DNA from: Paraspadella gotoi
Taxonomy: Eukaryota; Chaetognatha
Assembly: GCA_051294375.1 (NCBI GenBank)
Contig: CM119267.1
Span: forward strand, 8,187,951 to 8,251,950
Length of the DNA: 64,000 nucleotides
Direction: 5' to 3'
Numbering within the stretch: position 1 is the stretch's first letter; each line of letters opens with the position of its first letter. The notes beneath the pieces were generated by a model. The model made no database searches. It saw only the letters and a list, made by a program, of their open reading frames with translations, and had not been told where the DNA came from. This document shows, in pieces, positions 50,101 through 62,100 of the stretch. The translations under genes and the position numbers were made by a program.

Positions 50101-53100
50101 TGTATTGATATCATTGTTCCCGAGAAAACTAGATGAATCATCAGCTTCTGCTTGCAGTTTTCCATTACTTTTAAGTTTCATTTTTCGTTCATCAGAAGCA
50201 AGCTTATGATGTAAATGTTTTTTTTTATTTCTAAAATGCTTAATTTTCTTATGTTTTTTTTTGTTTGAAGATAACTTTGACAAAGGCTCTTCTTGAAAAA
50301 AAATCTTTGAATCATAGATATTCTTAAGATGTTTTTTTCGGTGATTTTTCCTTTTTTCAATCTTTTTATCTTTTTCTGAATACAGCCTGTCATTTTTATA
50401 ATCATAATTTTCATTAATAAAGTCTTCTTTATTTATTTTTTTGCCTTTTTTTTTTAGCTTTGAATATAATTTATACTGATTGTCACGGGCGTCCCCAGAT
50501 ATTTCTGATGGATTATTTAAATTATCTTCAAGATCTTTTTTATCTTCCTCTGCAGTTCTTTCAAAGTGTTTCAATTCATGAATCTTTCTCTTTTCTTCAT
50601 CATTTTTCTCAAACATTTTATTCATATGTAAATCTTCATATTCTTTTGACATGGCTATTTTTTTATCCCACTTATCTTCATTCCCAAATTTTTTCCCTTT
50701 TTTATTAAAATATTGATCGTTCATCTCTGATGATTTGTCATGCAGCTCTTCCCTCTTCATCTGATTAATCTCCTTTTCTATCATCCTATCTACTGCTTCC
50801 TCTTCAATTCCCAGTTTTTTTATCTTTTTCTCCATTGTTTTCATATTTTTTTTATGCAATTCATGTTTTCTCTTTTTATCTTTTTTTTTATTTGACTTCT
50901 TTTTATCTAAATCTTTTTCCTTTATATTTTGTTTGTTTGTATTTTGTTCAAAATTTTTATCCTCTTCTTCCACATTTTTTTTATCAAATAATCTTTGCTT
51001 CTTCTTTAAATTCTTTTTCTTGGCCCGCGTTCTTTCTTCTATAAACCCGTTTTTACTTTTACTTGATAACTTTTTTTTAAAACCATTTTCCTTTTTCCTT
51101 TCCAGTGTGCTCTTTTTAGTAAGCTTTCTGTCCTTATTCTTTCTTCTAGTATCTTTATTTTTGTCTGAATTATTAATTATTTTGTCAGATAATTGTTCCA
51201 TTTTGGCCATCCGCTTTTCTTTATATTCTCGGCTCATATCTTTCCATAAATGAGGCTCGATTTCAGACTCTCTGCTGTCAAGGCTTCGTTTTCTGCGAAA
51301 TAATGGACCAAAGGTTTCGATTCTCCTATTATTTTTAAACATCTGATCTTTTTTTATGAAATTAAGCGGGGCCCCAGTAAAGGGTTCGGTGGTATGCTTA
51401 GTATGAATTGGATCGGCGCCTTCAGACGAGGCGGTATTAGGGGTAGTGGGCGGTTTTGTAAACTTAGGAGTGAGTGTGGTTGATTTAAAAGGATTGTATG
51501 GATCCGAAATATTAGAGGTTTTATTCTTGTTGATACTGAGCCTGTGTTTCAATTTATCACTGGTTTGAAATTTTTCCAATCTAGCGGTGATTTCTGTGAA
51601 GGAAGATCGATTCATTAGGTAATGCTAGGTATAAAATAAATCTTAGCACAAGAGTGTTATTTGCATTTAAAGCGTCGAATGAAAACTTGAAAATTTGGTT
51701 TCAAAATTTAATAAAACTTGTGAAACTTGTGAAATTTTCACTTTAATTTTTATACAAATATTTTTGATTCAATTGAAACTTGCTGTTAATAAAAGACATG
51801 TTTTGCTGTTTACATATTTCTAAACTATGCTTCTTCTCTCGAAATTATATTTTATTTTAGAAAAGTTATATAAAACTTATCTTATACAAAGCATCAAAAT
51901 ACACTGTTTCATAAATATTATATTAAGTAGAAAATTTCTATTGTACAATAAAATCAATGTTAAAACAGTTACAACAGTTAACTTTAAATCCTAAAATTTA
52001 ATTTTTTTAAAATTTTTTAATCTATTTGTGTCATAAATTGTATCCCCTCAATTAATTTCTTTGAAACAATTTTATCTTTCGAAGGACAATTAATTTTTGC
52101 AAAGTCAAGAGAGGTCATGAGTATTGGGATAACTTCTGTATTACAATGAAATTAAATTGGTAATACGATTTACAGAAATTCTAATATTAAATTTTATGCC
52201 AGTAAACATTATGACGTCTATGAAAAGTCGCCTCAATTATTTTATAAAATGAGATTGGTAATTCCAATCCTAATTGGCGCTGTGTACAGTAGCGTCCTCT
52301 AAGAATTTCTTAGATGCAAGCTTTATGTAATGAATTTTAAAGGAGTTCATGTAACTTCACAAGTATGATATATATGCACGTTAGTTGTCTTATGTTACCT
52401 TACTTTCATACCAAATATGAACTAAAATGATGAAGTATTGCCCGAATTTTTAATATAATTGGGATAGATCGAGAAACAGACATACTGACCGACCAAAAAG
52501 TTACTTATTGAGTTGCTCTGCGAGTACTTTCGGTTTCGTAAAATAAGTTTCGTAAAATAAGTTTCGTATTATCGCAGGAAATCAGTAGATGGATCTGATA
52601 GACTGGTTTGGCTCTCTTGGCTTTTACGTCTTTTCTTCTGATTAATCACGCCTACTATCCTTCGTTGTTATCTTTAAAGATATAAAATTTTTTTAAAAAT
52701 TTAAATACCTTTAAAAGGAAAAACTTTAAAAAAGGTGATAATTTACAATTTGTAGTCGGGTATTCCCTAAGTTCATCGCACCTATAAGCAATTAAGCATG
52801 ACACCTTCAGTTGTGAGCTGATGATGGCTTTACTCAATGAGCCACCGGATCAAAACTGAAGGTGTCATGCTTATAGGCGGAGTGAACTTAGGCAATGCCC
52901 GACTACAAATTTACTATAATTTATAAAAAAGCTCATAGAAAGAATTTTAAGTAAAATCTTTGATTTTCTACAAAATTTTTCTGATATTTATTTTGTTTCG
53001 GGATTCAATGATATCCTCTGTGTTTATCCTTAGCTCTTGCCAATTTTTTCCCCTTATCTCTCCTTTATTTTTCTCTCTCTCAATCTTTAATACTAAATAT

Positions 53101-56100
53101 TACATACCCGAAAAGAAGTCATGAAGGTTATTTTTTTTAAAGTTTAATTTAAATCATAAGTATGAAATAATATTGATCATTTTCCTTCAACCTGGTGGCA
53201 AATAATAATTTTTGTTGTAATGTTTTAACTACATTTCGCATGTTCAAAGGCAATAAACCAGATTGTGATTCATATCGGAATTATTTCCCCAAAAATAAAA
53301 ATTTTACCTGCTTTAATAGAACGTTGTGAGGAATCTGGAAAAGCTTTTTCGTCAGCGCTTTTGTCTAAAGTAAAAACCTCCAATTATTATGAAAAATGAT
53401 CTTTTTTAAATAAAATAAAGAACACAATCAGTAAACGTTTGAAATACCATATTTTAAAAGTTCCATGAAGGAAACAACTGGTACGAAATTATGCTAAAAA
53501 TGGCGAAACCGCTTGAAAATGGGCATTTTCTTACATAAAATTCGTTGTAAACGGCAAAATAAAATTTTTCTGTCATAAACCAGTGACTGCGCCAATATAT
53601 GTAAATCGCATTCAAGGGCCTAAACTGAACTGTTACTGCGGCACTAATAATAATTTGGTACTTAAAAATATTTTCTAGAAATCAAAACAGTTTTTTGCTT
53701 GCATCATTTTTTTAAACTTGCATCATTTTTGAACTTGCATCATATAGGAATAAAAACATGTTAAGAAAAAGAGTCATTCAAATCAACTTCAAAATAGGCC
53801 AAAAAGCTGAGCTCCTGGCGATTCCGAAAATGTATTCACTTTAAACATTTGAGCATTCTACGCCATTTTATATCGGTTTTAATTATAATATAAAATAAAA
53901 GAAACCTATCTGAAGAGTTGCCGGTCAAACGAAAAAGCCAATCCATCTGATATTTTTTAGAAATTTTTTATTACTAAATTAGAAAAATGTAATAGAGAAA
54001 CATCTCCTTAAAAATGAAACGTTTTTAAACTTTAACCCTGAATTCTTCCTAACTGGAACGTGTTTATCAATATATCTCTCTATTACATTTTTACAAATTT
54101 TTTTAAGATTGCTAATAAAATTTTTAAATCAATATTATTGCAGTCGTATCGAGTAACAAGATAAATTGTTTAATTCTCCCTTTCTAAATTATCCCTTACC
54201 GTGTTTTAACTTCTTACCTATTGGAAGACGTTATTAAAGTTTAACAACCAGATTGAAAAACAAATCTTTAAAAAATGTGCTTACCCATTTAACTTGACAA
54301 TTTTCTTATTAACCGATTTAAAAAAATGATTGAAAACAGAATGTTTACATATAAATAGAAACTTATTCTTTTTGTGATTACTGATGACTATAATGTATTT
54401 CTCGATGTATTGGCTCTAATACATCAATGATTACGCATTGTTATGGTGAATGACCCTTCTTCTTAAAAGCATTTAATACTTTGGTAATATGATAAAAATA
54501 TTTATAAGGTAATTGAATCTAATATCCAATAATGAAGAAAAATATTAATTAATCTTAAAATAAAATATAATATTTATTAAAAATAATATTTATTAAAATT
54601 TTTTTTTAAATATAAAATTGATAAAAAATTTTTTGAAAAAAATTATTATTTTGTTGAAGAGCAGGTGCAAGTGAAGATCTAGTGGGTGCAGATAACCTTT
54701 AGTTGAATGTTCCTTTATCTTACAAAAAGCTTTCTTGTTTGTAAAGCCCTCTGGTAGAATAGGGTCAAAACATAGGGAAAAAAAATTAAAAGGATTGTTC
54801 CTTGTTTCAGAAAAAAGATTAAAACCCTTGTTGGATGTAATTAAACTAATATTGATTGCTACTTTGTTTTTTAAATGCTCTTTGTTTGTTAGTTAGGTAA
54901 ACGGAAAAAAAGAAAAACAATTTTAAAATTTCAGGGGTAATTTGATTTACAATTAAAGGAAAAAGTAGAAAAGTTCTTTATTTGAGATGCCCGGCAGAAC
55001 CTGAATTAATATTTTAACTCAACAATCAACATATAATAAATAATACTACTTACTTTGTTTTTCATTGTCGCTCTTTTCATTCGTCGAAAATGCTGTGACG
55101 GTTGTGATTCAGAACCCGCAATTTCACCCATTGAATCCTCAAGGTTTTGAACTTTTTTCTCCTCTTTGGACATTCCTTCAAAAATATTTAATACATATTT
55201 TAATTTATAAACGAGCAGAGACAGGAATGAAGGTGAATGAAATAAGAATGATATAGCACATTCATAATCCATTGTTTGAAAACCTTGTCTTTTTGCTCTG
55301 TCATTCTCGGGTGTCGTTGGACCAGACTCTTCCTGAACGATACCAGCCAAATATGCGTTTAGGTCGATCTTCTTCTTTTTCTTCGCGGGCTTGGCTGCCC
55401 TATTTTCTGTTTTTACAGATATTATGCTCAATTCATCTATCTATAGGTCTTTCCTAGTAGAACCTTGTATGACGACTTTTAAATATAGTGGCAAAAGTTT
55501 AATACAATTATTATTTTTTGATTCTATAAAAATAAATTAGATTACGTATATAGAAATATAAATTTTATGCGGTCTTTGCAAAATAACTAAATAAGGAAAG
55601 CAGTAAAATCAAATTTATTTGAAGTTGGGGAAAAAATGTAAAATATGAGGGACTCATAGACTACTTATAAGGTAGTCAATTTTAGAAATTAAGTTAAAAA
55701 TTGTTTAATTCTGTGATTATTAGTTTTTAGTTAAAGACCACAGCATGCGAATTAAAAGCTACACTTTTTTTTATTATAAACAAGTTAGGAGAAATAGCCA
55801 GAGAGAGTGTCAATGACCAAAGTCTGGGAATAATCCCTCCATCCCTCGCCTCTCCTCGTTCTTCAAGTCATCAAGAACAGGTTTCCAAACGTCTGTCTTT
55901 ACAAATTATCCAAGATCGTCATTCAACCCATATCAAGGGCCACAGTCAAGTTGCCTTATCCACAAAGCCTCAACTTTGAGATGATACTAAAGGCTTTTTG
56001 GATTTTTGGTTTTAGGCAGCAACAAGATCTCTGGTTTCTAATCAAATGGTGCTGAACAGATTTTTCTATGTTGGGATATACCAGAAAGATTTGAAGATTT

Positions 56101-59100
56101 TTGTCAGACTCTCTCTCTCTCTTTCTCTTCTTTTTTTGCTATTTCTCTATTTCTCTGAAGATGATCTGTCAATAAGTGTCTAAAAGATCGAAATATTGGT
56201 CATAATAGAAAAAATACTGAACCTCTACTCCCATGTGTGATCTTTAACTAAGTCCTAATCTCGGTACATGCGATGACTCTCAAAGAATATATTAACTTTT
56301 ATTAAAAGAAATTATTTTTAACATTTCGGCATAAATTCAATCAAGCGGGACAAAATTTAATTGATTCTTGAACCTGTATTTTCTAAATCCGTAGATCGTT
56401 TGATTCGTCCAATCCACTGTAACTCCTCTGATTCTGATCCAGCACTTTCAACTTTATTGTCCTCAAAAGTTTTGATAATGTGATCTTTGTTTTCTAGGCC
56501 TATAGAATTAAAAAACATTTTTAAAAGGCCTATATAATATTTGTAAAGTGAAACTTTAAATTTTTTATTAAATTTGGATGTAAAAATGATAAATAATTTG
56601 TATGACTAATAAAATGACTCTTTAATCGAGTTAGAAATATACAACACTACACCCAACTAGTATTTACAGGGCTTATGGTTAAGCAATATCCAAAAATTAG
56701 AACTTTAATAGTAACATTAATACTACCCCTTAATTGACATTTCAAAAGAATATTAAGTACAGGTGCAATCCCGTCTAGAATTTGAGACGGCAAGCTCTGT
56801 AACTCGAGTACAAATGAGAATCTAAACGAGAGCTATTTGTACCTGATATCGAGTACACATGTGGCTACCCCCTTCGGTAAGCAATGCACTGACCTATTTG
56901 GGACATCAGAACTTATTGTAAAAAAGATTGCTCATCACCAGATATTCGAAACTGAAACCTTTACGATAAGGACTTGAAATTCCGCGCGCTAAGCACTTAC
57001 GCACAATGATCTTCAAAAAATTCTGTACAAATTAAAGTAATATAAGCTTATGTCGCTCTGTTAATTTTTGGGGAAAACAAAAAATTCAAGTCAAAGGCAG
57101 AGATTTTGACAACCAGTCCCAAGTCCGATCGTGACAGAACGTCGCAACGACGACGATTAAACAAGAAAGCGATTATCGTCTATTGTTAATGTTGAAATGA
57201 GGAAAAGTAGTTTGCTCATTAGCGCGAATGTTGAACATTGCACTTGCTTTTTAAGTGTTTATAAGTGTTTTAACTAGGCTTATTTATAATATTATAAATA
57301 GGCTAATGACTGAGAAAGAAAATGAATGTTCAAAAATGAATAATCTAGTTTCGATTGCACAAAACAAGTTTGAGCAAAAATGTCGGATGCTACAATAATA
57401 AGCGGTAAGCTAAAACGATGATAATCTGTCATGTTTCCCGACTTCAATGTGATCTAACCAATCATAAACGTGTAACATAAACAGTTTGAGCAAACAATGT
57501 CGATCTCCAACGAGCATACGGTAATAATTAATAATAATATTAATTATTATTTAATAATTATTCAAGTTCAAGTTCAATGTAATTAATTATTTGATCAAAA
57601 TGGTTTGTTTTTGATTGATAATATGACTGATTAAATTAATTATGTGAATAATTAATTGCACCTATTGAATTAATTAACTGATTAATTATTTAATTAATTA
57701 ATACATCTTGTATTACATAATATAAAAGCATAATAATTAATGAACACGTTTTTTTATTTTTTTCCATTTAAACTCATTCCACTCAAATGATCCATCGAAA
57801 CTTGATTTCCTGTTCAATCACACTTTTCTACCACATAACAAAATTCAAGTCAATCTCCCCATCCACTCATGAGTAATTGGTGTTCAAATAGTGAAATATT
57901 TTTTTTTTCCAGATCAGCAAAAGAAAAACCAAAATTTATATTGAGGTTTTGGAATTTTTTTTTCAAATAACGAGATGGCCGAGTGGTTAAAAACTAAGAC
58001 TTCGACGCAGAATGGAATGGTAGGATTCGAATCCCACTCAAGGTAAACTTTTACAATAAACTGCTATGTCCCAAAAGTGGTCGTAGAGCAATGGCTTACC
58101 GAAGGGGGAGTAGCCATATGAGTACTCGATAACAAGACAAAAGCTCTCTTTAAAATTCTCATTTGTACTCGAGTTACAGAGCTTGCCGTCTCAGAAATTC
58201 TAGACGGATGCTACTGTACAAATATGGACGTATGCCCTTTTTTTTATAATTTTTTAAAAAAATCATAAGTATTTAATTATTTCATTTTAATAAGACTTTC
58301 ATATTAAATAATATAAAATTAATCTAAAACATAACGTTAACATCTATCCATCTTAGTTGTGACCTTGTCTGTCTCCTCTGAATGTTTCAGGCGTTGGTTC
58401 TGATTCTTCTGAAGCGATGTCGCCCAAAGCATCTTCAAGGTTCAGTGCTTTCTTATCCTTCCGAGACATTTTTGCCATTCTCCCTGGTATCGTACCGACA
58501 TAGTCATTTTAATTCTTTTTAAAAAACATTCAGTATTTGGCATGTCATTTATTTATATAACAACAAAGATCTAAATATTTTTTTTTTGCTCGTTACTGTT
58601 ATCAAATAAGATATTTTAATCATTACTATTAGCGTCCCGAGTTTCCCACAAGAGAATTCCCTGCCACGACACCTGCCGAGACACCTGCTTCCTCTCTTTT
58701 CCTCCGAACGATGTCGCTGAAAGAGTTCAGCATCTGTCCAGGTGGCAACTTTGGCAAAGTCTCGTCCGGTGCCTTTTGCTGCTTTTCGGCGGGTGCATTG
58801 GGTAAATAATCTCGAGGTGCATTAGGCAAAAATGGGGCTGGTGCATTTGGCAATAACGGCGGTTTTGTGGGAACAAAATGTGTTATCATGGGTTCAGTCG
58901 TTGGCTTCGGGGTTGGCTTATGAGTTGGCTTATGAGTTTTGAATGTGGTTGCTGGTAACATGATGGGTTCAGAGGTCGACGGCAAAATAGTAGTCATGTT
59001 TTTGCGGTTTTTTTTCGTTGTTTTTCTTTTTGTTGTCCTTCTATGTGGCACGTTTGGATCAGTGGTCATAGAATGCATTGTGGCGGGTGCGTCGGCGAGT

Positions 59101-62100
59101 TTGTGGCTCTTGAAACCTGAGTGAGGGGTTAATAACAGAAACAGAGTATGTATTCATTAAAGCAGGCGAGAATTTATTGATCTTGTAGTAAAAAGTTCTG
59201 TAATAAAAAATTATCCTTCATTTATTCAATTTTTAATTAAATAATAAGAATTAAAGAAGTGTTTTTGGATTAATTAACTGGCATTTGGTAAGTTAAAACA
59301 CTACTTAACAAGTTAAAATATTATTATTTATATCTTATATTTATTTTTCAATTGTAAGTGAATCAAAACATTTTTTTAAAAGTCAAAATATTTTTTTTCG
59401 AATCAGACGTCAATTGTAAGTATTTATCAACAAAATGAAGGGGGACCGACTAAGTGATTTAAACAGCAGCTGGCAAATTAAAAAAAAAATCAATGATGCA
59501 TCTTTTCAAACATAAAAAGAAAACAATTCGAAATAATTGCTAAAATTCGATCTATATTTGAATTTAAAAAAAGGAGTCGCGCGATAGTCGACTAGTTCAT
59601 TTTCCCGCCAAAAGCCAGCTCTATCACCTGCTTCCCTCTCCGCATCCCGGCGCAATCGAGCCGCATCATATTGCATCGGCTCAACAGGTGCCATGTACAA
59701 AAATTTTTCGTTCGGCATTAAATGTCCGAGCGCCGGTGGCTTGGTTGGAACGAAGGGCGTGATTTTCGGTTCTGTTGTCGGCTTCGGCGTTGGTTTACGA
59801 GTCGACCGCGTTGTTTTAAACGTGGTCTTGGGCTTCATGAATGGTTCCGTGGTCATCGGAAATAACGTCGTCCGTTTCGTTCGTTTAGTCCGATTTTTGT
59901 GCTTTGGGGTTTCATGCTTGACATTGGGATCCGTTGTCATGGTATGTGTGGTCGTTGTGGTGGTCGTTGTGGTTGTGGGTGGTGGTGTGGTAGTTTCTTC
60001 GGTTGTAGTTGTTGGTGGTTCAGTTGTGGTAGTTTCTGTAGTCGTTGGTGGATTGGTAGTGGTTGTTGTTGTAGTGGTAGTAGTGGTGGTGGAAGTGGTA
60101 GTAGGGGTAGTAGCGATGGTGGTGGCTTCAGTAGTTGGAGAATTCGAGGAGGTTACTGGCGTTATCTGAGGCTCAGGAGTTGTGGTCACAGATTCGTCGG
60201 CAAGTTTGTATTTCTTGTGTCCTAGAGATAAAAAATAACCCCCGAATGTTCAGTACTCGCGGCCAAAACTTGTGCCATTTATGTTATTTCTTTTTTTTTT
60301 TAGTTCGCCCAACCTTTCCTTTAGCTTTCCTCTGTTAGAAATTTTTTGCTTTGTTATTTTTACCTCTTAATTAATTTTTGAAACATTTTTATTACATTTT
60401 TCTTTAATTTTCTCCTTAATTGTCTTTTCTTTCATTGCTTAGAAAAAGTGTTAGTAAAAGAATGATTTTTTTAAAAATTCAATTATTTTATTTTTACACC
60501 TCGATTTATCTCAGTTTTTTTAGTTATGAATTTTTTTAGTTGCGATCTCAGCATCGAGGAAAGCTACACGCGACCATTCACAAAGTCGGTCAGTACATCC
60601 CCTTTTTGTCGATAAAATGCTTTCAATAAATTATTTTATAATTTTACAAACGATTCTTTTATTAGACAATCTTTCACATCTTGAGTTACCTTTTTGACTA
60701 TAACTGAAAACTTGATGAGCATGCTTTAAAACTTTAAATAGCTATTAATGAATACGGATGGGATATTTTGAGTATGGGTAATCATAATTTTTAAAAAGAA
60801 TTTTTAAACAGTTTGTATTTTACTGTTGATAAACATTATAATTTGATAACAATAACGATGTGATATATTCAGGTATTATGTGATATTATGTGATATTATT
60901 CAGGTATTTAAAAATAAAAGATATATCTCTGTTTACAAATTAATATTCATATTAAAAATTAAGAAAAACCTCGAGGTAAAAAAATACTGACAATCAATTC
61001 TTATCTGTAATCAATTGTCAACAGCTTAGAATTAAAAAAAAACTGATTATTTTAATATTTCATAATTGATTAATAAAGTTTTATGGGAATATTTGCACTT
61101 TCATTAAGAGCCCTTTCAGTTTTCATTCAGTCCTTTTCGCAGGAAGGCCAGAAATTTACCCCCCAAAAATTGTTCGTTTTTGGTAAATTGCTGGTTCTAA
61201 AAAATGATCCTGCTAAAACTGTTGAATGCATTGTCTCTTAATAAAACTCCCAGATTCCCATGAAAAAAATATTTATTAATCAATCCATTGGCTTTTCACA
61301 CTATTTCATAATCGAAAAACACAGACAATCTGAATAGCAATTCATATAGGCTGAACGGCGGTTTGTGGAGCAATATAACCTTTAATTAATCAGCTATTTA
61401 ATCCAATTTAAAAATCAATGAAAAAAATTATAATTATTTTCGATCTAGACTTCTAATCATTAAAGCATTCGATTTTATAATTTTTCTTATAAATGAGAAA
61501 AACGTAAAAACTTGTCATGTCCTGAGTCAAAATCATGACCTAGATTAAAACATCAATAAGAATACGAATCAAGTTATTAATAAGAATCACTGGGAGTGAA
61601 TAAACAAATCTGTGAGAGAGGCTTGATTAAAAGCTTGCAGAAACCTGTTATGTTATTATCTTGTTATTATGTTATTATGTTGTTATAACCACCAAAGCCT
61701 GTCAAAAGTCAGGGACAAGATAGCTTATTTATTAAATGGATGGATAATTTTTATATTGGTTGTACCAATTTCATAGTGAGAGAGAATCATGTTTGAATTA
61801 TGTCATGAGTAAAAATCAGCTAGTTTTTAAATCAGAATCCGATATAATTATTGTAAGAAAATGATCATTGTGCAAATAAAAATTATTATTAAATAAAAAA
61901 TACATCCAGTAGCTGATTAGCAGTTTTCAGCAGTAAAAATAATTCAGTAGGTCGGTAGGTCCGTCTGTCAGAAGTTACAAAACTTTCTCTGTCTGTTTCT
62001 TTCTCTCTGTCTCTCTCTCTCTCTCTGTCTCTTTCTTTAATCAACACACAACTTTCCATAGTCTAGGATTTACTTCTTTATTATAAAATTATTTAAAGAC

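Larger units (their letters stand above)
51594..53307. other. Intron stretch with diverged dispersed repeat and hairpin
   Basis: AT-rich. Contains the diverged copy of the 24250-type repeat (52340-52545), a 17-bp tandem duplication of gtttcgtaaaataa near 52538-52568, and the foldback at 52746-52912. No extra exon is supported. Confidence 0.5.

Noticed and set aside
57971-58045. A functional tRNA gene
   Set aside because: A- and B-box are present but no acceptor-stem pairing and no proper anticodon arm. The adjoining body is repeated at 56755, so it is a SINE head.
59693-60169. Val/Gly-rich plus-strand frame
   Set aside because: Antisense of the Thr/Pro-rich exon at 59628-60221.
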